A DNA stretch of 8,654 nucleotides from UBA9926 sp964524295 (GCA_964524295.1 CAZGCW010000170.1:1-8654), one strand, 5' to 3'; counted from the first letter of the stretch, positions 1 to 7,556 are shown. Numbers and translations: made by a program. The notes: generated by a model from the letters alone, not told the origin.

Positions 1-1118
1 GATTTAATATAGCCCTTAATACGGTCGCCTTTCTTGTTGAGCACCGAGAATTCTTCCCAGGGGTTACCTTTACACTGCTTAATACCCAATGAGATTCGAC
101 GCCGCTCCTCGTCAATATCCAGCACCATAACCTCAACTTCATCCCCTACCTGAACCACTTTCGAAGGATGAATATTACGATTAGTCCAGTCCATTTCTGA
201 AACGTGAACCAGACCTTCAACGCCCTCTTCGAGTTCGGCAAAACAACCGTAGTCAGTTAGGTTGGTCACTTTAGCAACGGTGCGCGCACCTTCTGGGTAA
301 CGACGAGTAATGGCCACCCATGGGTCTTCTCCCAATTGCTTCAGGCCTAAGGATACACGGTTTCGCTCCCGGTCAAACTTAAGCACCTTGACGTCTATTT
401 CTTCGCCTACCGCCACAATTTCGCTTGGGTGCTTAATACGCTTCCATGACATATCCGTTATGTGCAGTAAGCCATCTACGCCACCCAGGTCAACAAATGC
501 ACCATAATCTGTCAAATTCTTCACGATGCCTTTCAGTTCATGGCCTTCTTGTAAATTCTTCAGGAGTTCTTCACGCTCAACGCTGTTTTCCGCTTCCAAA
601 ACTGACCTTCTGGAAACAACGACATTATTACGTTTCTGGTCCAGTTTGATGACCTTAAATTCAAGCACCTGGCCTTCTAATTGCTCATTTTCCCGAAGCG
701 GCCTGACATCAACCAGTGAACCCGGCAAGAAGGCTCTGATATCATTAATTTCGACTGTAAACCCGCCTTTTACACGACCGCTGATGAGTCCCTTAATGAC
801 TTCCTGATCCTCATATACTTTTTCCAGCATTTCCCAGGATTCTGATCGCTTGGCTTTTTCTCTGGATAAACGGGTTTCACCAAACCCATCGTCCACTGCA
901 TCCATGGAAACCTTAACCGCATCCCCAATAGAAATATCAATTGTGCCCTGCTCGTTCAGAAACTCCGCTCTTGGAATCACCCCTTCTGACTTCAAACCGG
1001 CGTGAACTGTGACCCATTCTGGATCAATATCAACAACCACACCCGTGATAATGGAACCTGATTTTAATTCAACACTTTTCAGGCTTTCTTCAAATAATTC
1101 TGCAAAACTTTCGCTCAT
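1..1118 (-). CDS. rpsA: 30S ribosomal protein S1, 3'-truncated by the window edge
   Basis: Ribosomal protein S1 binds mRNA on the 30S subunit and helps initiate translation on structured or weak-Shine-Dalgarno messages. The frame opens with ATG at 1118 (MSESFAELFEESL) and stays open to base 1, giving about 372 residues of a protein usually near 557. Four S1/OB-fold repeats are visible, at roughly residues 19-85, 103-168, 189-257 and 274-344, and a fifth begins at the edge. Repeats 3 and 4 show the best motifs (NLTDYGAFVDLGGVDGLLHI, and NLTDYGCFAELEEGVEGLVH followed by VSEMDW). The Shine-Dalgarno AGGGA lies at 1129-1125, six bases before the ATG. The gene follows cmk by 75 nt, the normal gammaproteobacterial order; ihfB would be expected next, beyond the left edge. 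The start and identity are secure; the C-terminus is not in the window. Confidence 0.96.
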   Translation of the reverse strand, partial: MSESFAELFEESLKSVELKSGSIITGVVVDIDPEWVTVHAGLKSEGVIPRAEFLNEQGTIDISIGDAVKVSMDAVDDGFGETRLSREKAKRSESWEMLEKVYEDQEVIKGLISGRVKGGFTVEINDIRAFLPGSLVDVRPLRENEQLEGQVLEFKVIKLDQKRNNVVVSRRSVLEAENSVEREELLKNLQEGHELKGIVKNLTDYGAFVDLGGVDGLLHITDMSWKRIKHPSEIVAVGEEIDVKVLKFDRERNRVSLGLKQLGEDPWVAITRRYPEGARTVAKVTNLTDYGCFAELEEGVEGLVHVSEMDWTNRNIHPSKVVQVGDEVEVMVLDIDEERRRISLGIKQCKGNPWEEFSVLNKKGDRIKGYIK

Positions 1119-1129
1119 GTAATTTCCCT

Positions 1130-1143
1130 GACGTACTTACGTC
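1130..1143 (-). other. Small inverted repeat in the rpsA leader
   Basis: On the minus strand GACGT (1143-1139) and ACGTC (1134-1130) flank a 4-base loop AAGT, ending one base before the AGGGA Shine-Dalgarno of rpsA. A 5-bp stem here could influence ribosome access. S1 is known to autoregulate through its mRNA leader in E. coli, but this particular hairpin is only a sequence observation and is short enough to be chance. Confidence 0.3.
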
Positions 1144-1171
1144 TAATCGTTTCCCAACTAAAACGAGTCAA
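1143..1171 (-). promoter_or_regulatory. Candidate sigma70 promoter for rpsA
   Basis: In the 75-nt gap between cmk and rpsA, the minus strand has TTGACT (1171-1166, five of six matches to the -35 consensus), then 17 bases, then GATTAG (1148-1143, only three of six for the -10). Transcription would start near 1136, leaving a leader of about 18 nt. E. coli rpsA has its own promoters besides read-through from cmk, so a promoter is expected here. The weak -10 keeps confidence low. Confidence 0.3.
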
Positions 1172-1193
1172 TTAATAATGACTGCCAACCGGG

Positions 1194-1937
1194 TCAGTTC
1201 TGTTGGAATACCCCGGTGCCAATCTCCTTTTTCAGCAGTGTTACGGCCTGTGCTACCACCTCTTCAATAGACAAAGAGGTACTATCGATAACAACCGCAT
1301 CCTCTGCCGGCTTCAACGGTGCAACCGCGCGTTCCATATCACGCGCGTCACGCTCCTGAATGCTTTTCAAGAGGGCGGGAAGGCTAACATCAATATCCTT
1401 ATCTTTCAACTGCTTATACCGTCTTTCAGCTCGGGCCTCAACACTTGCTGTTAGAAATATCTTAAGACTTGCAGATGGAAATACAACCGTGCCCATATCG
1501 CGACCATCAGCGATAAGGCCTGGCTGCTTTCGAAAACTCACTTGAAGCGCTCCAAGCGACCGCCGCACAGCCTCAAGCCGGCCCACTATGGAGGCATCGA
1601 CACCGGCTTGATCTGTCCGGATTGCCCAAGTCACATCCTGGCCCCGCAACGAAACAATAAGCGGCTGTCCCGGCTCTGGATTAGGCAAGAATTCAACATC
1701 CAAAGTGGCTGCCAGCTTTGCCAAAGGCGCTTCCCGATCCAGTGCCACCGAGTCTAGACGAGCCGCGTATCCCACTAACCGATATAATGCGCCGCTATCG
1801 AGAATATGAAAGCCTGTCATATTCGCCAAACGCTCTGTTATAACTCCCTTACCTGAACCACTAGGGCCATCTATTGCAACGACTGGGGCAACAACCGGGG
1901 CTTCAGTACTTCCAGAATCTTCTTTTTCAGCGTTCAC
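1194..1937 (-). CDS. cmk: Cytidylate (CMP/dCMP) kinase
   Basis: Transfers phosphate from ATP to CMP or dCMP in the cytosol, feeding CTP and dCTP pools. At 247 residues it is slightly longer than E. coli Cmk because of an approximately 20-residue N-terminal extension before the first strand. Visible are the P-loop GPSGSGKG (residues 24-31), LDSGALYR (CMP-site region, 46-53), the highly conserved GLIADGRDMGTVVFP (140-154) and the LID-type segment ERDARDMERAVAPL (195-208). The start is GTG at 1937, immediately preceded by an in-frame TAA, with AGGA at 1947-1944 six bases upstream, so no longer start is possible. It lies between tyrA (88 nt upstream) and rpsA (75 nt downstream). The aroA gene that usually precedes cmk in this type of cluster is absent. 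Confidence 0.96.
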   Translation of the reverse strand: MNAEKEDSGSTEAPVVAPVVAIDGPSGSGKGVITERLANMTGFHILDSGALYRLVGYAARLDSVALDREAPLAKLAATLDVEFLPNPEPGQPLIVSLRGQDVTWAIRTDQAGVDASIVGRLEAVRRSLGALQVSFRKQPGLIADGRDMGTVVFPSASLKIFLTASVEARAERRYKQLKDKDIDVSLPALLKSIQERDARDMERAVAPLKPAEDAVVIDSTSLSIEEVVAQAVTLLKKEIGTGVFQQN

Positions 1938-2025
1938 TTAAATTCCTGAACAGGCATCCCACCTGCATTCTAATTTACATACCCGACAGCAAGGCCCCTT
2001 TCCCATCTAAACGTCATATCAACCA
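1938..2025 (-). other. tyrA-cmk intergenic gap where aroA would be expected
   Basis: This 88-nt non-coding gap holds no recognisable remnant of aroA (EPSP synthase), which in Pseudomonas and relatives is fused to or follows tyrA. The minus strand has a TAGAAT that could serve as a -10 box near 1971-1966, but no -35 at proper spacing, so no promoter is called. CCTGTTCAGG just before cmk is a small palindrome that overlaps the Shine-Dalgarno. No terminator-like stem followed by a T run is seen. Confidence 0.5.
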
Positions 2026-2892
2026 TTAACTGTCGTTAATGGATGAAAAATAATCTCTCGCGGCTTTGGCTCTACTGAGAACTTGTTCCAGCTGATCAAT
2101 ATGATCATCCTCAATGAGCGTTTCCAAAACTTCTAACCGTGCACGAAATGTTCTGACAGCGGCTAATAACTCCTTCCGATTACTCATAAATATGTCCCGC
2201 CACATGTTGACATCAGAAGCAGCAATCCTTGAAAAATCACGGAACCCACCGGCGGCATATTGAAATACGGCCAGATCTTCATTTTCCACCGCAAGTAAAT
2301 CAACCAGTGCATAGGCCAGTAGATGAGGCAAATGGCTGGTTTGAGCCAAGATACGGTCATGGTCGTCTACCTCCATCGTGAGCACGATGGCACCCACGGA
2401 ATGCCATAGCTGTGTTACCACTTCAATTGCTTCAGCCCGGGTATCCGAGGTGGGCGTCAGAATCACTTTATGGTCACTGAATAACGCCGCATCAGCAGCT
2501 TCAACGCCCTGTTTTTCCGATCCAGCAATAGGATGACCTGGTACAACCTGAGAAAGATCACCAAAAACCGCTCTGGCGCCGTTCAACAATGGCGCCTTGA
2601 CACTGCCTACATCGGTCAGGATGCCCTTAAATTTCGCTAACTGAATTAAACTTGCCTTAGCCGAATTGACCGGTACGGCCAGGACGATCAGTTCTGCGTT
2701 CTCTGCCAACTGCTGCACAGAATCACAGGCGACATCAATCAACCCATTGCTCAAGCCTCTACGCAGGGCATCCTGATCAGTATCATAAGCATTTATCTGT
2801 ACAGAACTGAATCTGGACTTAACCGCTGCGGCTAGGGATCCCCCGATGAGTCCTAAGCCAATAATTCCTATTTGCCGGAGCGCTAGCTTCAT
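2026..2892 (-). CDS. tyrA: Prephenate dehydrogenase, monofunctional TyrA
   Basis: Oxidatively decarboxylates prephenate (or arogenate) toward tyrosine using NAD(P). The 288-residue protein has an N-terminal Rossmann fold with GLGLIGGS (12-19) and Asp37 at the end of the second strand, which suggests NAD preference. Family active-site motifs follow: DVGSVK (94-99), HPIAGSE with His120, SHLPH (186-190) and GGFRDFSRIAASDVNMWRD (215-233). The C-terminal part is helical. It has neither the chorismate mutase domain of enteric TyrA nor the AroA fusion of Pseudomonas; it stops just after the dehydrogenase domain. The ATG overlaps the hisC stop as ATGA (2892-2889), indicating translational coupling; no strong Shine-Dalgarno is seen. 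Prephenate versus arogenate specificity cannot be read from the sequence. Confidence 0.94.
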   Translation of the reverse strand: MKLALRQIGIIGLGLIGGSLAAAVKSRFSSVQINAYDTDQDALRRGLSNGLIDVACDSVQQLAENAELIVLAVPVNSAKASLIQLAKFKGILTDVGSVKAPLLNGARAVFGDLSQVVPGHPIAGSEKQGVEAADAALFSDHKVILTPTSDTRAEAIEVVTQLWHSVGAIVLTMEVDDHDRILAQTSHLPHLLAYALVDLLAVENEDLAVFQYAAGGFRDFSRIAASDVNMWRDIFMSNRKELLAAVRTFRARLEVLETLIEDDHIDQLEQVLSRAKAARDYFSSINDS

Positions 2893-3995
2893 TGCTTTTT
2901 CAGTACTTTCTTCAGCGCAGTATAGAAATGCAGGTTTTCATCTTCAGTGCCAATGGTCACCCGAAGGAAACTGGGCAGTTCGTACATTCCTACCGGCCGA
3001 ACAATGACCCCCAGTCTTAGTAGCCCTTCATAAATAGGCCCCGCCTCTCGACCAAAATCAATACAAATGAAGTTCCCCACGGAGGGTATCACCGGTAAAC
3101 CTAATTCGGTTGTCATGGCGATCATCTGCTGCATTCCCTCGCTATTTAATTGCACAGATCGGTCAACATAATCCTGATCATCCAATGCAATCATGGCCGC
3201 GGCCAGGGCGACCTGATTGACATTAAAGGGTTGTCTTACCCGGTTCATTAAATCTGCAATATCACTTTGACTCACGGCATAACCCAGTCGTAAAGCCGCT
3301 AAACCATAGGCCTTTGAAAAAGTTCGTGTCACTACCAGATTGGGATAATGCCGAATGAGTTTAATCCCATCAGGGTAATCCGGTTCACCCACATATTCAA
3401 AATAAGCCTGGTCTAAAATAACAACCACCTGTTTTGGCAGCTTATCCAGGAACGACCGGATTGTCTTTTCTGTCAGCCAAGTGCCTGTTGGGTTATTGGG
3501 GTTAGCAATGAAAATCATTTTAGTCTGAGCCGTCACTGCCGCCAGCGTCGCAGACAGATCTTGGCCATAACTGAGCGCGGGGATGATCTTCAATTGGCTA
3601 TCCAAGGCCCGTGTAACCAGGCTAAATACAACAAAAGAGTGCTGCGCTACGATAGCCTCCGAGCCTGGACCGAGAAACACTCGCGCCACCAGTTCTAAAA
3701 CATCATTAGAACCATTACCCAGTGTAATCTGATCCATCTCCACCTGATGGATTTCGCTGAGCCTCTGCTTCAGGTGATAGCCGCTGCCATCAGGATAACG
3801 CGTTAATTCCTGGATTATCTGCCCTAAGCCAGCTGAAATCTTTTCCGAAGGCCCCAACGGATTTTCATTGCTGGCTAATTTTGTAATCCTACTCAAACCT
3901 AATTCACGTTCCAGCTCATCCGTTGGTTTCCCTGGTGAGTAAGGTTGCAATTGGGTAATCGCTTCATTTGCAGTTGCAATAATCTCTTTGGTCAT
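2889..3995 (-). CDS. hisC: Histidinol-phosphate / aromatic aminotransferase, HisC2-type
   Basis: A fold-type I PLP aminotransferase that acts on imidazole-acetol phosphate in histidine synthesis. Family members in this cluster are commonly broad and also transaminate phenylpyruvate or hydroxyphenylpyruvate, the products of the PheA and TyrA neighbours. The 368 residues have the expected length. Visible are LASNENPLGPS (40-50), IFIANPNNPTGTW (161-173) with the PLP-contacting Asn168, LDQAYFEY (194-201) with Asp195 for the PLP pyridine nitrogen, the Schiff-base lysine Lys228 in TFSKAYGLAALRLGY, and Arg-containing FLRVTIG near the C-terminus. It overlaps pheA upstream and tyrA downstream by 4 nt each (ATGA at both ends). 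That placement favours a role in Phe/Tyr synthesis, but this is inference; whether a second hisC exists in a his operon is unknown. Confidence 0.93.
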   Translation of the reverse strand: MTKEIIATANEAITQLQPYSPGKPTDELERELGLSRITKLASNENPLGPSEKISAGLGQIIQELTRYPDGSGYHLKQRLSEIHQVEMDQITLGNGSNDVLELVARVFLGPGSEAIVAQHSFVVFSLVTRALDSQLKIIPALSYGQDLSATLAAVTAQTKMIFIANPNNPTGTWLTEKTIRSFLDKLPKQVVVILDQAYFEYVGEPDYPDGIKLIRHYPNLVVTRTFSKAYGLAALRLGYAVSQSDIADLMNRVRQPFNVNQVALAAAMIALDDQDYVDRSVQLNSEGMQQMIAMTTELGLPVIPSVGNFICIDFGREAGPIYEGLLRLGVIVRPVGMYELPSFLRVTIGTEDENLHFYTALKKVLKKQ

Positions 3996-5095
3996 ACTTG
4001 CAATGCTCTTGGATAACTCCCAAGGAGTTTAATTTCCAGGGCACCACGATCAACTTCTTCCAACAAATTCTGGATGGATGAGTCCGAAACATGACCTTCA
4101 AAATCAATAAAAAAAACATACGACCATTTGCCGGCTTTGGAGGGCCGGGTTTCAATAGATGTTAACGAAACCCCAGCTCGATGAAACGGCTCAAGTACTT
4201 TAAAAAGAGCACCAGGTTTGTTTTCCATAGAAACCATGATCGAGGTTTTATCACCGCCACTGGGCGCAACTTCTTCACGACCCACCACAATAAAGCGCGT
4301 CGTATTATCGATTTGATCTTCGATATTACTTGCTAATACCTCCAACTCGTATATCTCTGCCGCGATCTCACCGGCAATCGCCGCGCTATGCGCATCTTCC
4401 TTGGCAATCATGGCAGCCTGAGCATTACTACTGGCAGGAATACGCTCGACATTCGGATAATGGCTATCCAACCAATGTCGGCATTGCCCCAAAGTCTGCT
4501 GATGAGAACAAATTCTATCAATACGACCCGTCCCCCCTGGTGCCACCATGAGGTGATGATGTACCCGTAATTCTGCCTCACCACAAATACGCAAAGCCGA
4601 ACTAAGGAAATTATCCAGAGTATGACTGATGACCCCTTCACTGGAATTTTCAACGGGCACGACCCCATAATGAACATTTCCCGACGCAACCTCCCGAAAG
4701 ATATCATCGACCGTCACCATGGGCTGGCCGACAATAGCATTACCGAAGTGTTGCAAGGTCGCTTCCTGGGTGAATGTCCCTTCTGGCCCGAGATAGGCTA
4801 TCCGCATGGGCTCTTCCAGAGCCAGGCAGGCCGACATGATCTGGCGAAATATCAGCGTGACGTTTTTCGAGCTCATCGGCCCTGGATTCTGGGTCGCCAG
4901 ATTTCGTAATACCTGCGCTTCTCGGTCTGGTCTATAAAATACCGGTGGGGTTTCTTCCGATGCGGCGACTTTAGCCTCGGCTACCTGCATGGCATAATCA
5001 GCCCGGTTATTAATCAGCACCAGCATTTCCTGGTCGATTCGATCAATTTGGTCGCGCAATGCCTCAAGGTCCATATCTTTGGACTCCTCAGTCAT
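3992..5095 (-). CDS. pheA: P-protein: chorismate mutase / prephenate dehydratase with ACT domain
   Basis: Bifunctional enzyme converting chorismate to prephenate and then to phenylpyruvate, with phenylalanine feedback. The 367 residues are arranged as an AroQ-type chorismate mutase (about 8-95, with Arg14, Arg31, Lys42, Arg58-Glu59 and Gln85 matching the E. coli active-site pattern), prephenate dehydratase (about 98-273, YLGPEGTFTQEA and the catalytic NTTRF at 264-268), and a C-terminal ACT regulatory domain (about 283-360, GALFKVLEPF and IETRPSKAGKWSYVFF). The arrangement and the ETRPS variant resemble Pseudomonas PheA. The longest start (ATG at 5095) overlaps the gyrA stop by 8 nt. A second ATG at 5074 has the better ribosome site and would give 360 residues starting MDLEALRD. 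serC, usually between gyrA and pheA, is absent. Confidence 0.95.
   Translation of the reverse strand: MTEESKDMDLEALRDQIDRIDQEMLVLINNRADYAMQVAEAKVAASEETPPVFYRPDREAQVLRNLATQNPGPMSSKNVTLIFRQIMSACLALEEPMRIAYLGPEGTFTQEATLQHFGNAIVGQPMVTVDDIFREVASGNVHYGVVPVENSSEGVISHTLDNFLSSALRICGEAELRVHHHLMVAPGGTGRIDRICSHQQTLGQCRHWLDSHYPNVERIPASSNAQAAMIAKEDAHSAAIAGEIAAEIYELEVLASNIEDQIDNTTRFIVVGREEVAPSGGDKTSIMVSMENKPGALFKVLEPFHRAGVSLTSIETRPSKAGKWSYVFFIDFEGHVSDSSIQNLLEEVDRGALEIKLLGSYPRALQV
5084..5089 (-). promoter_or_regulatory. Shine-Dalgarno GAGGAG favouring the internal pheA start at 5074
   Basis: GAGGAG at 5089-5084 on the minus strand sits nine bases before the ATG at 5074-5072, but inside the coding sequence if pheA starts at 5095. 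It overlaps the gyrA stop codon (TGA, 5090-5088), so ribosomes finishing GyrA could re-initiate at 5074. This makes the shorter 360-residue PheA at least as likely as the longer one. Confidence 0.5.
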
Positions 5096-7556
5096 CAGTC
5101 TGGTCTCCAGCAGCCGGCGTTTGGCTTGCGTCTACCTCTGCCTCCGGCATTGATTCTTCACCCTCACCTTCACCTTCACCCTCACCTTCACCTTCATCTT
5201 CATCTTCAGGTTCCTGCACCGTCGCCAGACCCACTAAATGCTCTTCCGCAGACAAATTAATAAGCCTGACACCCTGCGTGTTTCTACCTTGAACAGAAAC
5301 CTCCATCACACGGGTACGTACCATCGTACCCTGGTCACTGATAAGCAGAACTTCGTCAGTATCGGAAACCTGCACCACACCCACCAGTGCACCATTCCTG
5401 TCGGATAACTTAATGCTGATCACACCCTGGCCGCCTCGCCCAATCACCGAAAAATGACTTATCTGGGTGCGTTTACCAAAGCCATTTTCACTTGCCAGCA
5501 ACAGCGTTCCATCCGCTTCTGGAACAATTAAAGCAATCAGCTTTTCCGACTCGCGCAATTTGATACCGCGAACACCCCGAGCGGTTCTACCCATGGCTCT
5601 TACATTAGATTCTTTAAAACGAATGGCCCGTCCCCCAGTACTAAATAACATGATATCCCTCGACCCATCTGTTACTGATGCATCGACGAGGGTATTACCT
5701 GGTTCGAGCTCTATGGCAATGAGGCCGGTACTGCGACGCCTTGCAAAATCCATGAGCGGGGTTTTCTTAACAGTTCCATTAGAAGTCGCCATGAAAATGA
5801 ACTGATCTTCCACAAAGGCTGTAACCTGAAGCATGGCGGTGATTCTTTCTCCCTCTTCTAATGGCAGGATATTAACGATGGGCCTACCGCGGGCCGTTCG
5901 GCTCGCGCTAGGGATCTGGAATACTCTCAGCCAGTACACCTTACCCATATTAGAAAAGCACAAAATCGTATCATGGCTGTTGGCGATCAACAGTCGTTCT
6001 ATGAAATCTTCATCTTTGACTGCGCTCGCCGACTTGCCGCGCCCACCACGACGCTGGGCCTGATAGTCAGACAAAGGCTGGGTTTTAGCGTAACCGCCGT
6101 TAGACAATGTCACCACCATATCCTGGGGTGTGATCAGGTCCTCGGTGGTCAGGTCTTCCTGAGACTCAACAATTTCGGTCATGCGCTCATCGCCATATTC
6201 ATCTCTAACGGCGATCAGTTCTTCTCTGATTATCTCCATCAACCGGATATCGTTTCGTAAAATCTCCAGCAATTCAGAAATCGTATCAATGATCTCTTTG
6301 TATTCTTTGAGCAGTTTTTCCTGTTCGAGACCGGTCAAGCGATTCAATCGCATCTCCAGAATGGCCTGAGCCTGCTCAGGCGACAGGTAATAAAGCCCAT
6401 CAGCCTTCAGACCATAAAAATCCTCAAGATCGTCCGGCTTGGCTGCATCAGGTCCGGCCCTTTCCAGCATTTCCGCGACGGTAGTGGAACGCCAGGGTTG
6501 TTCCAGTAATTTGATCCTGGCTTCCTGCGCATCTTCTGAGTTTTTGATCAATTCTATGATCGCATCGATATTCGACAGGGCAACAGCGAGACCCTCCAGG
6601 ACATGGCCCCTGGCCCTGGCTTTCCTAAGCAGGAACACCGTTCGACGCGTCACTACCTCTCGACGATGCATGATGAAATAATCAAGCACCTGCTTTAAAT
6701 TCAATACTGTTGGCTGATTGTCGACCAGGGCAACGATATTAATGCCAAACACACTTTGTAACTGGGTCTGTGCGTAGAGATTGTTTAGCATCACCTCAGG
6801 TACAACATCACGGCGCAATTCAATAACGACCCGAGTATCTTTAGCAGACTCATCTCGAAGGTCCGTAATACCCTCGATCTTTTTATCTTTATGCAGTTCA
6901 GCAATTTTCTCTATTAATTTGGCACGATTCACCTGAAATGGAATTTCCTTGATGATAATGGTGCTCTTGCCAGTTTTCTCATCCTCTATTATCTCGCAAC
7001 GTGCTCGTATCTGGATTCTGCCCCGGCCCGTACGGTATGCCTGAACAATACCAGCGCGACCATTGATTATCGCAGCCGTAGGAAAATCAGGACCCGATAT
7101 ATATTCCATCAAACCATCAATATCCAGTTCTGGATTATCAATCAGGGCGATACAGGCACCCACGACTTCGGTCAGGTTATGGGGTGGGATATTGGTGGCA
7201 AATCCGACCGCAATACCGCTGGAGCCATTCACCAGCAGGTTTGGTACCCTTGCCGGCAGGACGACCGGCATCTGCAGCGTACCATCATAATTATCCATGA
7301 AATCGACGGTTTCCTTATCCAGATCTGCAAGCAATTCCTGGGCAATTTTTTCCATGCGTATTTCGGTATAACGCATCGCTGCAGCTGAGTCCCCATCCAG
7401 CGAGCCAAAATTACCCTGGCCATCTACCAATGGATAGCGCATGTTAAAATCCTGTGCCATCCTGACAATCGTGTCATAGGCCGCAGTATCGCCATGAGGA
7501 TGGTATTTACCAATAACATCACCTACTACTCTTGCTGATTTTCTGATTATGCGCAT
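5088..7556 (-). CDS. gyrA: DNA gyrase subunit A, N-terminus displaced by a frameshift
   Basis: Breakage-reunion subunit of gyrase, which introduces negative supercoils with GyrB. This frame covers GyrA from the residue matching E. coli Lys65 to the C-terminus. The quinolone region GKYHPHGDTAAYD has Thr at the position of E. coli Ser83, as in wild-type Pseudomonas, and Asp at 87. The catalytic tyrosine (E. coli Tyr122) is in AAAMRYTE, codon 7370-7368. The GyrA box QRRGGRGKS is at 6056-6030, followed by the six-bladed DNA-wrapping domain and an acidic Glu/Gly tail. The Met at 7556 is not a credible native start: the preceding 64 or so residues of GyrA (INIEDEM to HNQ) lie in another frame at 7705-7530. 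The body is typically gammaproteobacterial. The gene as it stands would not make working GyrA, so the break is probably an artefact. Confidence 0.93.
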   Translation of the reverse strand: MRIIRKSARVVGDVIGKYHPHGDTAAYDTIVRMAQDFNMRYPLVDGQGNFGSLDGDSAAAMRYTEIRMEKIAQELLADLDKETVDFMDNYDGTLQMPVVLPARVPNLLVNGSSGIAVGFATNIPPHNLTEVVGACIALIDNPELDIDGLMEYISGPDFPTAAIINGRAGIVQAYRTGRGRIQIRARCEIIEDEKTGKSTIIIKEIPFQVNRAKLIEKIAELHKDKKIEGITDLRDESAKDTRVVIELRRDVVPEVMLNNLYAQTQLQSVFGINIVALVDNQPTVLNLKQVLDYFIMHRREVVTRRTVFLLRKARARGHVLEGLAVALSNIDAIIELIKNSEDAQEARIKLLEQPWRSTTVAEMLERAGPDAAKPDDLEDFYGLKADGLYYLSPEQAQAILEMRLNRLTGLEQEKLLKEYKEIIDTISELLEILRNDIRLMEIIREELIAVRDEYGDERMTEIVESQEDLTTEDLITPQDMVVTLSNGGYAKTQPLSDYQAQRRGGRGKSASAVKDEDFIERLLIANSHDTILCFSNMGKVYWLRVFQIPSASRTARGRPIVNILPLEEGERITAMLQVTAFVEDQFIFMATSNGTVKKTPLMDFARRRSTGLIAIELEPGNTLVDASVTDGSRDIMLFSTGGRAIRFKESNVRAMGRTARGVRGIKLRESEKLIALIVPEADGTLLLASENGFGKRTQISHFSVIGRGGQGVISIKLSDRNGALVGVVQVSDTDEVLLISDQGTMVRTRVMEVSVQGRNTQGVRLINLSAEEHLVGLATVQEPEDEDEGEGEGEGEGEGEESMPEAEVDASQTPAAGDQTDD
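5155..5208 (-). repeat. Hexanucleotide repeat encoding the GyrA acidic tail
   Basis: Nine consecutive 6-base units (plus strand TCTTCA, CCCTCA or CCTTCA) encode alternating Glu with Asp or Gly near the GyrA C-terminus (EDEDEGEGEGEGEGEGEE). Because units are 6 bp, gain or loss changes tail length without shifting frame. Acidic GyrA tails are known to modulate DNA wrapping in E. coli; that this one does so is inference. Confidence 0.85.
6030..6056 (-). other. GyrA box motif QRRGGRGKS
   Basis: This 9-residue motif at the start of the GyrA C-terminal domain distinguishes gyrase A from topoisomerase IV ParC, which lacks an intact box. E. coli has QRRGGKGKS, so only a conservative Lys to Arg change is seen. 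It settles the gyrA over parC assignment. Confidence 0.93.
7519..7556 (-). other. gyrA: Frame break inside gyrA (about 8 nt missing relative to family)
   Basis: Upstream the frame reads RRALFSMSEQNNAHNQ and then stops at TGA 7521-7519; downstream homology resumes in a second frame as KSARVVGDVIGKYHPHGD. Compared with E. coli GyrA (GNDWNKAYKKSAR), the 15 nt expected between Asn60 and Ser66 are replaced by 7 nt (CAGAAAA), an 8-nt shortfall. The short repeated string AATCAG on either side (AATCAGAAAATCAG) may have helped the deletion or mis-join. Confidence 0.8.

Noticed and set aside
310..807. Short plus-strand reading frames over rpsA
   Set aside because: They are antisense to a continuous, strongly conserved S1 frame and show no recognisable protein features.
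1941..1957. Palindrome CCTGTTCAGG before cmk as a terminator or LexA operator
   Set aside because: The stem is only 4 bp with no T run, and the spacing does not fit the CTG-N10-CAG LexA box; it mostly reflects the Shine-Dalgarno.
5155..5208. CRISPR-like or regulatory repeat array
   Set aside because: Units are 6 bp, contiguous and without spacers; they simply encode the acidic GyrA tail.
5048..5292. Plus-strand frames rich in Pro/Ser/His opposite the gyrA tail
   Set aside because: They are low-complexity shadows of the hexamer repeat.
7545..7556. ATG at 7556 as the true gyrA start
   Set aside because: It is out of frame with recognisable GyrA sequence just upstream and would delete about 64 conserved N-terminal residues.
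5088..7556. Assignment as topoisomerase IV subunit ParC
   Set aside because: An intact GyrA box, the acidic tail and the gyrA-type gene neighbourhood all indicate gyrase A.
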